DNA of 64,000 nucleotides from BPGX01 sp035405785 (GCA_035405785.1 DAONJS010000009.1:44520-108519), one strand, 5' to 3'; positions 52,935 to 62,139 are shown, numbered from the stretch's first letter. The notes: generated by a model from the sequence alone, not told the origin. Numbers and translations: made by a program.

Positions 52935-53752
52935 TACACGGACAAATTATATTCTCTCAATGTTAGATTCAATGATGTTTTCAAATCAGTACTTTCTTTT
53001 CTTTTGCCTATGATTAAAGCACATTGCACACCATATTCACCGGCAGGAAATTTTTTAGTAATACTTCCGGGAATGACTACACTTTTAGGTGGCACATAAC
53101 CTTTGTATTCTATAGGTTCACTGCCAGATACATCAATGATTTTAGTAGATTGAGTAATGACCACATTTGCACCTAAAACCGTCTGCTTACCTATTCTTAC
53201 ACCTTCTACAATGATGCAACGAGAACCTATAAAAGCATCATCTTCTATAATCACAGGCATTGCTTGTGGGGGCTCTAAAACACCACCAATTCCAACGCCT
53301 CCGCTTAAATGAACATTTTTCCCTATTTGAGCACAACTACCAACAGTAGCCCAGGTATCAACCATTGTGCCACTATCTACATATGCACCTATATTTACAT
53401 ATGATGGCATTAGTATGACATTTTTGGCAACATAACTTCCATATCGGGCAATAGCAGTAGGAACGGCACGCACGCCAATATCTTTGTAATTTTTCTTAGT
53501 AGATATTTTATCAAAAAAAGAAATATCTCCTGCTACAATTTCTTTGTTTTCACTGATTTGAAAATAAAGTAAAATGGCTTTTTTAATCCATTCATTAACT
53601 TTCCATTCATCTTTTTCAGCAATGTATTCACACACACGAATTTCACCTTTATCTAACTTATCAATAGTTAATCTCACCATTTCTTGAATTTCTTTATCTT
53701 TCAATAACTCTTTATTTTCAAATGCTTGTTCAATTTTTATGGTATCAATCAT
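52934..53752 (-). CDS. dapD: Tetrahydrodipicolinate N-succinyltransferase
   Basis: A 272-residue trimeric transferase of the lysine and meso-diaminopimelate pathway that uses succinyl-CoA. An N-terminal helical domain is followed by a left-handed beta-helix of hexapeptide repeats, with the active-site block YVNIGAYVDSGTMVDTWATV and GVGIGGVLEPPQAMPVIIED. Length and block order match DapD. It is the first gene of a pair with the GT9 glycosyltransferase. Confidence 0.95.
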   Translation of the reverse strand: MIDTIKIEQAFENKELLKDKEIQEMVRLTIDKLDKGEIRVCEYIAEKDEWKVNEWIKKAILLYFQISENKEIVAGDISFFDKISTKKNYKDIGVRAVPTAIARYGSYVAKNVILMPSYVNIGAYVDSGTMVDTWATVGSCAQIGKNVHLSGGVGIGGVLEPPQAMPVIIEDDAFIGSRCIIVEGVRIGKQTVLGANVVITQSTKIIDVSGSEPIEYKGYVPPKSVVIPGSITKKFPAGEYGVQCALIIGKRKESTDLKTSLNLTLREYNLSV

Positions 53753-53795
53753 AAAAATAATTTTTATAATGCCGCAAAGGTCGTTTAAAATTTTC

Positions 53796-53803
53796 TAATT
53801 TTG
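53796..53803 (+). promoter_or_regulatory. -7 promoter element of the 401-residue repeat protein
   Basis: TAATTTTG matches TAnnTTTG and leaves about 35 bases to the ATG at 53841. The dapD promoter must lie in the same short divergent gap; GACCTTTG on the other strand is a one-base-off candidate. Confidence 0.45.
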
Positions 53804-53840
53804 CATCTAAATTTACTTAGATAATATTTATTATGAATTT

Positions 53841-55046
53841 ATGCTAAAAAATAATGTTGTTTTAATAATTATATTCGGTTTAATCCTGAATTTTTCATAT
53901 TCTCAGAATGATAGTTGCTGGAAAGTTTTACTTTTGCACAAAAATAAAAAACTTAAAATTAAAGATGATATGATTAATTTTAGTAAAAGTGGTTTTTACT
54001 TATATCGTAACTGTACGTATAGAATAAAATTACAAAATAACTTAATAATCTATGGAAGAGTTGTGGATATTAAACCAGATACTATTTATTTCACAAATTT
54101 TTTTAATGAAAATGTGGCTAAAAAATATAATTTGAAACTTGATACAATTCCAGTTTATTACAAAGACATTAAAAAAATATATTTAATAGGCGATAGATCA
54201 TTGGGACTTTATGAAACATATTCATTGAAGAAATTTAATTTCATTTTCTTCAAAGATACGGGAGATTGCTCACTAAAAAGCATTTGGATTAGAATTTTTT
54301 CAAAAGATACTACAAAATATGAATTAGTTCCATATCTTACTCTACAAGGTGTAAATTTATTGTATGAACGAAATGGTGATACATATTATTTTATGGGCGT
54401 TGAGGAGATAAAATCTGATTCTACTGACAAAGAAAAATCTAATTCTGAAAAAGATACAGTTTATATTGTGAGAAATTTTGTTTGGTTTACACCTTCAAAA
54501 GTAAATGAAATAAATGGACTATCAATAGGATTACAACCAGTAAATACAAAAAATACTGATAAAGGAGTAGATTCATTAATCATTCGTGGGATAAACATAT
54601 CATTAGGGCCTTATTTAATGGTAATACCCTACATTGTTATAGGTGATATAAATAACATATTTCAAATTAATCGATTTTTAGATACTAATTACTTCAAAAA
54701 TTTTAATATGAATTGGGAAACTAAAATTTACGGTATGAATTTAAGTTTAGTTCTAACAAGTGGTTTTGAAAATATTTACGGAATAGAAATTGTAGGATTA
54801 AATATTACAGGATTTTATTCTGTAAGCGGTGAAATTAAAGGTGTATCAATATCTGGTTGGGGAAATGAATATTATTTATTAAAAGGAGTAAGTATAGCAG
54901 GATTCAGAAACAAAGGTGTTATTGTGAGAGGATTACAAATAGGATTATTTAATAAAGTGGATGATTTGCGAGGTATTCAAATTGGTTTATGGAATAAAAA
55001 CGGTAAAAGATCTTTGCCTTTTATTAATTGGCAATTTAAAAAATGA
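53841..55046 (+). CDS. Exported protein with C-terminal GIQIGLWN-type solenoid repeats
   Basis: A 401-residue protein with signal peptide (to FSYSQ). The middle is beta-rich and unlike any family I recognise. The C-terminal third is made of short repeats of about 18-22 residues with the pattern G-x-x-I/L-x-G-x-x-N/G-x: NGLSIGLQPVN, YGIEIVGLNITGF, IKGVSISGWGN, LKGVSIAGFRN, VRGLQIGLFNK and LRGIQIGLWNK. This repeat is known from surface proteins such as Leptospira LA_2272-type proteins. It predicts a stacked beta-solenoid. Located between dapD and prfB, with no obvious functional link. Confidence 0.7.
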   Translation: MLKNNVVLIIIFGLILNFSYSQNDSCWKVLLLHKNKKLKIKDDMINFSKSGFYLYRNCTYRIKLQNNLIIYGRVVDIKPDTIYFTNFFNENVAKKYNLKLDTIPVYYKDIKKIYLIGDRSLGLYETYSLKKFNFIFFKDTGDCSLKSIWIRIFSKDTTKYELVPYLTLQGVNLLYERNGDTYYFMGVEEIKSDSTDKEKSNSEKDTVYIVRNFVWFTPSKVNEINGLSIGLQPVNTKNTDKGVDSLIIRGINISLGPYLMVIPYIVIGDINNIFQINRFLDTNYFKNFNMNWETKIYGMNLSLVLTSGFENIYGIEIVGLNITGFYSVSGEIKGVSISGWGNEYYLLKGVSIAGFRNKGVIVRGLQIGLFNKVDDLRGIQIGLWNKNGKRSLPFINWQFKK

Positions 55047-55070
55047 AATGGTATTAGAAATTAAAATAAA

Positions 55071-56163
55071 TCATTTAATCTCCAATTGCTTCAACAAATA
55101 TGCTTTAATGAATGGATCAATATCTCCATCTAATACTGCATCTGCATCTGTGATTTTTAATTCAGTGCGATGGTCATTCACCATTTTATATGGGTGTAAT
55201 ACATAACTCCTAATTTGTGATCCCCACTCAATTTTCATTTTTGAATTTTCTATTTGTTCTCTTGCTTCGTTTCTCTTACGCATTTCCATTTCATAGAGTT
55301 GCGACTTCAACATTTGCATGGCTCTTTCTCTATTGGCCAATTGACTTCTTTCAACCTGACAAACTACTGTAATCCCTGTTGGCTTGTGATAAATTTGCAC
55401 TTTGGTTTCTACTTTATTTACATTTTGACCACCTGCACCACCACTTCGTGATGTAGTAATTTCAATATCGTTTGGATGAATATCAATTTCAATAGTATCA
55501 TCTACTACTGGATAAACAAAAACTGAAGCAAATGATGTGTGTCTTTTGGCATTAGCATCAAATGGACTAATTCTAACCAAACGATGTACGCCGTTTTCTG
55601 ATTTCAACATGCCATAAGCATAAGGACCATCAATTTGAATTGAAGCTGATTTTATACCTGCTACATCTCCAAGATTTATGTCTAATTCCGTTACTTTGTA
55701 ATTGTGTTTATTAGCCCACATTTCATACATTCGTAATAACATAGAAGCCCAATCGCAACTTTCTGTGCCACCAGCACCTGCATTGATTTGTAATATACAG
55801 GATAAATTATCTTCGGGTTGAGTGAGTGTGTTTTTTAACTCAAAATCTTCAATAAGTTTTTTGGCAGATTCATAATTGGACTGTAATTCTTCTTCGCTAA
55901 CATCACCAGTTTTGTAAAACTCATAAAGGACTTCAAGGTCAGAAACTGCTGTTTCAACCTTGCGAATACTTTCAAGTTTATCTTTTGAAATTTCTAATTC
56001 TTTTAATAATTGTTTAGCATTAGATGGATTGTTCCATAAATCTGGGGCAGAAGCTTTTTCTTCTAATTCATTGATTTTAGATTGCAACCTATCCTTGTCA
56101 AAGAAACCTCCTCAGAGCTTCTGCTCTTTCCACCAATTCTTTTATTGTTTCGTATGAAAACAT
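55071..56163 (-). CDS. prfB: Peptide chain release factor 2, with programmed +1 frameshift
   Basis: Reads UGA and UAA stop codons. A first frame of 21 codons starts at the ATG at 56161-56163 and stops at TGA (56098-56100). The classical frameshift site is present: AGGAGG, then TTT, then CTT-TGA-C, so that slipping by one base on CTT continues at GAC (56097-56099). The joined protein has about 363 residues, normal for RF2. Its GGQ loop (TSRSGGAGGQNVNKVE) and the stop-codon-recognising SPF (RLVRISPFD) are intact. A TTG at 56085-56087 looks like a start only if the shift is overlooked. Confidence 0.96.
56090..56112 (-). promoter_or_regulatory. prfB +1 frameshift site
   Basis: On the minus strand AGGAGG acts as an internal Shine-Dalgarno-like stimulator three bases before the slippery CTT and the in-frame TGA followed by C. 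Slow reading of the UGA when RF2 is scarce raises frameshifting and restores RF2, a well-known autoregulatory loop. Confidence 0.93.
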
Positions 56164-56331
56164 ATCTTTAGTTTTTAGTTATTAGTGTTTAGTTTTTAAT
56201 TAAGAATAATCTTTATTAACTCAAATAATTTTTTTTATTTCAAATTCAATAGTTGCTAAATTTATATTAATATAAAGTACAAATGAACAATAAAAAAATT
56301 CCTTCTGAAAAAATTTGAATAATAAATTTAT
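56164..56331. repeat. Heptamer repeats upstream of prfB
   Basis: A 168-base gap. TTTTTAG-type heptamers (TTTAGTTTTTAGTTATTAGTG and variants) occupy about 56168-56203, starting five bases before the prfB ATG on the minus strand. The rest is AT-rich without visible features. Confidence 0.5.
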
Positions 56332-57471
56332 TTATTGAGTAATGGCTCTTGAAATGACAATTCTCTGAACTTCTGAAGTGCCTTCGTAAATTTGAGTGAT
56401 TTTAGCATCTCTCATCAATCTTTCAACATGGTATTCTTTTACATAACCATATCCGCCGTGAATTTGAACGGCTTCGGTTGTAACCCACATTGCAGTTTCA
56501 GAAGCATATAGTTTAGCCATTGCACTTTCTTTATCAAATGGCAAATGTTGATCTTTTAACCATGCGGCTCTGAGAACTAATAATCTTGCGGCTTCTATAC
56601 GAGTTGCCATATCTGCTAACTTAAAAGCAATGGCTTGATGTTTATAAATCTCTTTTCCAAATGCTTTCCGTTGTTTAGCATATTCTTTGGCAAGTTCGTA
56701 TGCACCAGATGCAATTCCTAATGCTTGTGCGGCAATGCCAATTCTTCCGCCTGAAAGTGTTTTCATAGCAAATTTAAATCCAAATCCATCTTCTCCGATC
56801 CTATTGGCTTTTGGCACTTTTACATTATTAAACATCAATGAATGTGTATCACTCGCTCTGATGCCCATTTTATTTTCTTTTGGCCCTACAGTAAATCCTT
56901 CCATTCCTTTTTCTACAATAAGGCAGTTAATACCTTTGTGCCCTTTTTCTTTGTCTGTTTGAGCCATAACAAGATAAACAGAGGCACTTCCTCCATTAGT
57001 AATCCAGTTTTTGACACCATTTAATAAATAATAATCGCCTTTGTCTTCGGCAGTTGTTTTTTGCGAGGTAGCGTCGCTTCCGGCTTCTGGTTCTGATAAA
57101 CAAAAAGCACCAATGATTTCACCTTTGGCTAATGGCACAAGATACTTTTGTTTTTGTTCTTCGGTGCCAAATTTTTCTAGTCCCCAACAAACAAGTGAGT
57201 TATTTACACTCATAATAACGCTGCAGGAAGCATCTACTTTTGATATTTCTTCCATTGCAAGAACATAAGAAATAGTGTCTAATCCTGCACCGCCGTACTT
57301 AGGATCTACCATCATTCCAAGGAAACCTAATTCAGCCATTCTTTTTACTTGTTCTGCAGGGAATTGTTGTTTTTCATCTCTTTCAATAACCCCTGGTTTT
57401 AATTCATTTTGGGCGAAATCTCTCGCCATTTTTTGAATCATCAAATGTTCTTCTGTTAGTTCAAAGTTCAT
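56332..57471 (-). CDS. Acyl-CoA dehydrogenase
   Basis: A 379-residue FAD enzyme that introduces the first double bond in fatty acyl-CoA oxidation. N-terminal MNFELTEEHLMIQKMARDFA, FAD/substrate block GAFCLSEPEAGSDA, WITNGG, and the C-terminal signature QIHGGYGYVKEYHVERLMRD. The catalytic glutamate lies in IYEGTSEVQR, at the position used by short- and medium-chain enzymes. The open frame runs 12 codons further upstream (MTLKTKNSKLKN), but that part is read out of the intergenic heptamer repeat, so the ATG at 57469-57471 is chosen. Confidence 0.93.
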   Translation of the reverse strand: MNFELTEEHLMIQKMARDFAQNELKPGVIERDEKQQFPAEQVKRMAELGFLGMMVDPKYGGAGLDTISYVLAMEEISKVDASCSVIMSVNNSLVCWGLEKFGTEEQKQKYLVPLAKGEIIGAFCLSEPEAGSDATSQKTTAEDKGDYYLLNGVKNWITNGGSASVYLVMAQTDKEKGHKGINCLIVEKGMEGFTVGPKENKMGIRASDTHSLMFNNVKVPKANRIGEDGFGFKFAMKTLSGGRIGIAAQALGIASGAYELAKEYAKQRKAFGKEIYKHQAIAFKLADMATRIEAARLLVLRAAWLKDQHLPFDKESAMAKLYASETAMWVTTEAVQIHGGYGYVKEYHVERLMRDAKITQIYEGTSEVQRIVISRAITQ

Positions 57472-57473
57472 AT

Positions 57474-57606
57474 TTTTTAGTTTTGAGTTTTTAGTTTTGA
57501 GTGTCATCGCATGCGGTTAGCATGCTGACATTTTTCGTTAGCATTTTGAGTAGGGGCGTATTGCCATACGCCCTTACATATAGAGGCGTATTGCCGTATG
57601 CCTTTA
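57474..57606. repeat. Repeat island between the acyl-CoA dehydrogenase and pdxA
   Basis: Tandem TTTTTAG/TTTTGAG heptamers (57474-57502), a hairpin GTCA-TC-GCATGC / GCATGC-TGAC (57503-57529), then two palindromes with the loop TTGCC: GGGCGTAT/ATACGCCC (about 57553-57573) and AGGCGTAT/GTATGCCT (57583-57603). The same palindrome occurs at 62038-62058. No gene. Confidence 0.65.
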
Positions 57607-57616
57607 CATCATTTAT

Positions 57617-58669
57617 TTATTCTTTAATTTTCTCAGAAATTTTCAAAGGATTTTTAGTGAGTTCTTTGTATAATTTGCGGTTGTTGTAAATATCAATAGC
57701 AGCGTAAATAGCGTTTAGCATGGATTGAGGATTAGCAGAAAATTTTTGAGCAATATCATAAGCAGTGCCATGGTCTGGACTTGTACGAATAACGGATAAA
57801 CCAGCAGTATAATTCACGCCTGTTTCAAATTCCATCATTTTAAACGGAATTAATGCTTGATCATGATACATCGCAAGAACAGCGTCAAACTCACGGTATA
57901 ATAATTTGCCAAAAAATCCATCCGCAGAAAAAGGCCCATAAACTAAAACATCTTTAGCATCTTGAAATGATTGAATGGCAGGTGCAATGATTTCTTTCTC
58001 TTCGTTACCAATTAAGCCATTTTCTCCAGCGTGAGGGTTAAGTCCTAATACAGCAATTTTAGGTAATCGTATCTGAAAATCTTGAATAAGAGATTGTTTT
58101 AAGATATTTATTTTTTCTATAATTAGTTCTTTTGATAAACTTTTGGAAACATTACTTAATGGAGTATGTACAGTTGCCAGAGCAATTTTCATGTTTTCGC
58201 CTACAAATGTCATCAATGGTTTTTCTTTTAATTTATACGCAATATATTCTGTATGTCCTCTAAATTCTTGTCTGATTTGTTGGATGGAATGTTTGTTGAT
58301 AGGTGCTGTAACAAGAGCGTGAATTTGCTTTGAAATCAAGGCATTCACTGCGGATTCCAATGAAATGTAAGCATACTTGGCTGATTCAATCGTTGGTTGT
58401 CCTAAATCTATTGGCACTTCTTCTTCATAACAAATAAATACATTGACTTTTTTTGGATTTATTTGAGAGAAATTTTTTATTGGATTAAAATTAAAATCAT
58501 TGAGTTGAAGAGCTTTACGAAAATATGTTATAGTTCTTTGAGAACTGAAAATAACGGGTGTACAGATATTTAGTATTTCAGGATTATGAACAGCTTTTAA
58601 GATGACTTCTGGACCAATACCGTTAATATCTCCCTGCGAAATTCCAATTATTGGTTTAAATTTAATCAT
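57617..58669 (-). CDS. pdxA: 4-hydroxythreonine-4-phosphate dehydrogenase
   Basis: A 350-residue NAD-dependent enzyme of pyridoxal 5'-phosphate synthesis. Signature segments are GISQGDINGIGPEVILKA at the N-terminus, ALVTAPINKHSI, the metal-binding histidines in RGHTEYIA and AMYHDQALIPFK, and SPDHGTAYDIAQK near the C-terminus. The open frame extends 12 codons upstream, but the promoter -7 element lies there. The ATG at 58667-58669 (MIKFKPIIGISQ) is five bases after that element. Confidence 0.95.
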   Translation of the reverse strand: MIKFKPIIGISQGDINGIGPEVILKAVHNPEILNICTPVIFSSQRTITYFRKALQLNDFNFNPIKNFSQINPKKVNVFICYEEEVPIDLGQPTIESAKYAYISLESAVNALISKQIHALVTAPINKHSIQQIRQEFRGHTEYIAYKLKEKPLMTFVGENMKIALATVHTPLSNVSKSLSKELIIEKINILKQSLIQDFQIRLPKIAVLGLNPHAGENGLIGNEEKEIIAPAIQSFQDAKDVLVYGPFSADGFFGKLLYREFDAVLAMYHDQALIPFKMMEFETGVNYTAGLSVIRTSPDHGTAYDIAQKFSANPQSMLNAIYAAIDIYNNRKLYKELTKNPLKISEKIKE

Positions 58670-58674
58670 AGCCG

Positions 58675-58706
58675 CAAAAGTACAATTAAATTTATGTAAA
58701 TGCAAA
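58675..58706 (-). promoter_or_regulatory. Promoter of pdxA, possibly giving a leaderless mRNA
   Basis: On the minus strand a TTTG (about 58703-58706), about 20 bases, then TACTTTTG (58675-58682), then CGGCT and the ATG. Both elements match the consensus, and the expected transcription start falls at or beside the start codon. Confidence 0.65.
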
Positions 58707-58820
58707 AAACAAAAAGTGAATTGAAAAATATGACCAAATGAAAATCAAAACCGTTCATCAAAATAAAAATTTTTTATGATTTTTTGTAAAATATAATTTC
58801 ATCAACTTGTTCTTACTCTG

Positions 58821-58828
58821 TACTTTTG
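58821..58828 (+). promoter_or_regulatory. -7 promoter element of the TonB-type receptor gene
   Basis: TACTTTTG matches TAnnTTTG and lies about 63 bases before the ATG at 58892. No clear -33 TTTG at standard spacing. Confidence 0.45.
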
Positions 58829-58891
58829 CACGCATTTTAAATTCAAATTTAATTAAGATTTGATACATTTATTTGTCAAAAATTTATTTAA

Positions 58892-61420
58892 ATGAAAACA
58901 TTTTATTCACTTGGTTTATTACTTATCGGTACTATTTTATTTGCACAGATGCCATCGGGTGTTAGTCCTAAAATGATGGAGAAATTAAAAGATATGAAGA
59001 TTGGAAAAGTATATGGAAAAATATATGATGAAAAATCTAAAAAACCTGTTGAATATGCATCTGTTGTGCTTTTGTGGTATAATAAAGATAGTGTCATTAC
59101 AGGAACTCTTGCAAATGAGAAAGGGTATTTTTTGATAGAAAATTTGCCTGTGATGGCAAGTTATAGAGTTAGAATAAGTTTTATTGGTTACAAAAATTAT
59201 GAAAAGAGAATTTACATCACACCTCCTGATAAAGTAGAAATTGATTTAGGAAATATCATGTTGAGCCCAGATGAAACAATCTTAAACGAAGTGCAAGTAA
59301 CTGCTGAAGTACCTACTTTTACGACTCAAATTGACAGAAAAGTTTTTAATGTTGAAAAAGATCTTTCAGTTAAAGGTGGCACTGCATTAGATGCTGTGAA
59401 AAACATTCCAACTTTGAATGTTGATGCTGATGGAAGCGTTCAATTAAGAAATAAGGGAGTTACTATTTATGTAGATGGACGCCCTTCTCAATTAAGTTTG
59501 GATCAAATTCCAGCAGATCAAATTGAAAGAATTGAAGTGATTTCAAATCCTTCTGTAAAATTTGATGCTTCTACAACAGGTGGTATTTTAAATGTGGTAT
59601 TGAAAAAAAATAAAAAGCCAGGATATAATGGAATGTTGATGGGCGGCATTGGTACAAATGATAGATATAATGCAATGGGCAATATAAGTGTAAAAGAATA
59701 TCCGTTTAACTTTTCATTGATGGGCACTTTTAATTCTCAAATTAATTATACCAAAGGTTATACCAAAAGAACTGACTTGTATAATGGTAGTATTATAGAT
59801 TATTACAATCAAGACAATCATACTTTTAATAAATCACAATTTAATTTTTTTAGAGTAGCAGTTGATTACAATTTATCACCAAGAGATTTAATAACTATTT
59901 CAGGAAATTTTCCTCAAGGAAACTTTTATACAAGTGACACACAAATTTTTTCAACATTATTAAATAATCAAAAAACATTTAATAGTGGTTACAGAGTAAA
60001 TAATTCAGATGCCGGTTTTAAGGGTTATACAGGTGCTTTGAATTACAAAAAGTCATATCCAACTCCAGGTAAAGAATTAACTTTTGATGCTAATTACAAT
60101 TACTTTAATAGCAAGAATAATTATTTGTATAATACTCATACTTTTGATTCAACAGGTGCTCAAATGTTTTTTTCTCCTTCTATTCAAAAAAATAATGGAA
60201 ACAGATTTTCTAATCAAGTAACATCACAATTAGATTTTACTAATCCAGTATCTGAAACCAAAAAAATTGAAATGGGTTTGAGAACAAACTATGAACTTAC
60301 AGAAACATATAATGACACAAGAAATTTTAGTTCATCTATTAATGATTATGTTCAGGATACAATAATGTCAACCAATTACAAAACAATAGAAATGATTAAC
60401 GCTGCGTATTTTAATTTTTCATCAAAAACTTTTTGGGATATTAAATATCAATTAGGGTTAAGGTTAGAACAAACTTATTTTAAGGGTACTTTGTATCGTC
60501 CATATTTAGGCACTTCCGCATCCTTTGATTATTATTATCCAAATAGTTTAGATAATGTTTCTTACATGTTTTTTCCCGGTATATTTTTGAGTAAAGAATT
60601 GTCTTCAAAATCAGAACTTCAATTTAATATCACAAGAAAAATTAAAAGACCTAACTTTTTTCAACGAATGCCATTTGTAATGTTTGCAGATAATAAAAAT
60701 ATCAGAATTGGCAATCCCGGATTAAAGCCAGAATTTACAAATCAGGCAGAAATAAACCATAATTTAAATTTAGGTAAAAATAATATCTTCAGCACTATAT
60801 ATTTTGCTTATGATCAGCAACCTATCAGTAATACAACTTATCCTTCTGAAAAAGATTCCAGTGTATTGGTGAATACATTTGTAAATGGAAAATCTGAAAT
60901 TGAATATGGTACAGAGCAAACGGTTAAGTGGACAATTTTCAAAAAACTCAACATTACTTTTAACGCAAATGTATATTGGTCAGCCATTACAAGTGATATA
61001 ACTTACAAACAACCTCAAAAAACTTATTCTGGCTGGAGTTACACGACTAAACTTATCTTACAATATACTTTACCTTGGGATATTAATTTTCAAATCAATG
61101 GAAATTATCAGGCACCAAAAGTTATTATTGGTGGAAAAACAATACCAATGTATTTTATGGATGTTTCATTAAACAAAATGATTGGCACTAAATGGAATTT
61201 TAACTTAACATTAAGCGATGCCTTTAATACTAAAAGAATGGGAATGAACACTTCTTCAGATTATTACATTCAGGAAATTTCCCGCAGAAGAGAAGCAAGA
61301 TTTTTAAGATTTACTGTAAGTTATATGTTTGGAAAATTAGATGCTTCTATTTTTAAGCGTAGAAAAAATAATCAGCAACAAAATACTAACGGAAATGCTG
61401 ATGGTTTAGATTTTAATTAG
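58892..61420 (+). CDS. TonB-dependent-receptor-like outer-membrane protein
   Basis: An 842-residue outer-membrane protein. Signal peptide to LFAQ, then a carboxypeptidase-regulatory-like beta-sandwich (about 38-125, GKIYDEKSKKPVEYASVVLL). A plug domain follows (about 135-240, LDAVKNIPTLNVDADGSVQL, VDGRPSQLSLDQIPADQIER), then a large C-terminal barrel of the OMP_b-brl_3 type (EFTNQAEINHNLNLGKNNIF). This class takes up or exports unknown ligands. A susD partner gene is absent, so it is not a polysaccharide-utilisation pair. folB follows 18 bases downstream. Confidence 0.88.
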   Translation: MKTFYSLGLLLIGTILFAQMPSGVSPKMMEKLKDMKIGKVYGKIYDEKSKKPVEYASVVLLWYNKDSVITGTLANEKGYFLIENLPVMASYRVRISFIGYKNYEKRIYITPPDKVEIDLGNIMLSPDETILNEVQVTAEVPTFTTQIDRKVFNVEKDLSVKGGTALDAVKNIPTLNVDADGSVQLRNKGVTIYVDGRPSQLSLDQIPADQIERIEVISNPSVKFDASTTGGILNVVLKKNKKPGYNGMLMGGIGTNDRYNAMGNISVKEYPFNFSLMGTFNSQINYTKGYTKRTDLYNGSIIDYYNQDNHTFNKSQFNFFRVAVDYNLSPRDLITISGNFPQGNFYTSDTQIFSTLLNNQKTFNSGYRVNNSDAGFKGYTGALNYKKSYPTPGKELTFDANYNYFNSKNNYLYNTHTFDSTGAQMFFSPSIQKNNGNRFSNQVTSQLDFTNPVSETKKIEMGLRTNYELTETYNDTRNFSSSINDYVQDTIMSTNYKTIEMINAAYFNFSSKTFWDIKYQLGLRLEQTYFKGTLYRPYLGTSASFDYYYPNSLDNVSYMFFPGIFLSKELSSKSELQFNITRKIKRPNFFQRMPFVMFADNKNIRIGNPGLKPEFTNQAEINHNLNLGKNNIFSTIYFAYDQQPISNTTYPSEKDSSVLVNTFVNGKSEIEYGTEQTVKWTIFKKLNITFNANVYWSAITSDITYKQPQKTYSGWSYTTKLILQYTLPWDINFQINGNYQAPKVIIGGKTIPMYFMDVSLNKMIGTKWNFNLTLSDAFNTKRMGMNTSSDYYIQEISRRREARFLRFTVSYMFGKLDASIFKRRKNNQQQNTNGNADGLDFN

Positions 61421-61438
61421 TTTATTTGCCTCAAAAAA

Positions 61439-61792
61439 ATGTTACGAGTAATAGAAGTTAATGGCATTCAATGCTATTCTTTTCATGGATGTATGCCAGA
61501 AGAGAAAAAAACAGGCGGAAAATATCTTGTTGATGTAATTGCTCATTTTAATTTTGAAAAAGCCGCTGACACTGATAATTTAAGTGATACAATTGATTAT
61601 TGTGTTATTTACAATATTGTTCAAAAAGAAATGCAGATTCCTACTAAACTAATAGAAACAGTGGCTAAAAGAATTGCTGTAGGATGTAAAAAAGAATATC
61701 CTAATATTGAAAAAGTTATCATAAAGGTTACCAAATTATCACCGCCCATCAATGGACTTGTGGAAAATGTTTCTGTTATTTACGAACTTTGA
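61439..61792 (+). CDS. folB: Dihydroneopterin aldolase
   Basis: A 117-residue enzyme of folate synthesis that splits dihydroneopterin into 6-hydroxymethyl-dihydropterin and glycolaldehyde. Recognisable features are YSFHGCMPEEKKTGGKYLVDV (with the active-site Glu), LSDTIDYCVIYNIV, LIETVAKRIA and VIIKVTKLSPPINGLVENVS, whose lysine is catalytic. Length is normal. Possibly co-transcribed with the receptor gene upstream. Confidence 0.93.
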   Translation: MLRVIEVNGIQCYSFHGCMPEEKKTGGKYLVDVIAHFNFEKAADTDNLSDTIDYCVIYNIVQKEMQIPTKLIETVAKRIAVGCKKEYPNIEKVIIKVTKLSPPINGLVENVSVIYEL

Positions 61793-61856
61793 TAATTCGG
61801 ATATATTAATGAGAGTGCCAAAAATACATTCGGCAATCTCAAACTAATGAAATTCC

Positions 61857-61942
61857 CGTCATTACGAGGGCGATAGCCCGAAGCAATCTTATTAGAGATG
61901 GCGAATTTACTTTTGAGATTACTTCGCTTCGCTCGTAATGAC
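61857..61942. repeat. Long inverted repeat, MITE-like, copy 2
   Basis: Arms CGTCATTACGAG and CTCGTAATGAC pair perfectly; inner parts GAAGCAATCT and GAGATTACTTC, and the small GGGCGATAGCCC hairpin, follow the same order as in copy 1 at 14058-14146. The middle differs between the copies, while the arms are conserved. Confidence 0.7.
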
Positions 61943-61975
61943 TATTATAATCGAAATTCATGATTAACCTACGCA

Positions 61976-62001
61976 CCCCTTCTCCTTGCAAGGAGAAGGG
62001 G
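61976..62001. repeat. Perfect 26-base palindrome
   Basis: CCCCTTCTCCTTG is followed directly by its exact complement, with no loop. It is followed by a G-rich unit (GGGGCTGGGGATGAGG). It could form a cruciform or act as a bidirectional terminator-like hairpin, although no T run follows. Confidence 0.7.
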
Positions 62002-62139
62002 CTGGGGATGAGGTTCTGAATAAAACAAACACCGTAAGGGCGTATGGCAATACGCCCCTAAAAATGCTGACGATAAATGTCAGCATGCCGACCGCAAGCG
62101 TCGGCACTCAAAACTCAAAACTCAAAACTATTAATAGTT

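Larger units (their letters stand above)
61793..62139. repeat. Dense repeat island between folB and purN
   Basis: A 347-base gap made mostly of repeats: MITE-like inverted repeat (61857-61942), a perfect 26-base palindrome (61976-62001) followed by GGGGCTGGGGATGAGG, the palindrome GGGCGTATGGCAATACGCCC (about 62038-62057), hairpin ATGCTGAC-GATAAAT-GTCAGCAT (62064-62086), hairpin GCCGAC-CGCAAGC-GTCGGC (62087-62105) and ACTCAAA heptamers (62106-62130). The purN ATG follows ten bases later. No gene of its own. Confidence 0.75.

Noticed and set aside
55071..56087. prfB as a truncated gene with a TTG start
   Set aside because: The in-frame TGA and the AGGAGG upstream form the classical RF2 frameshift site, so the gene is full length from 56163.
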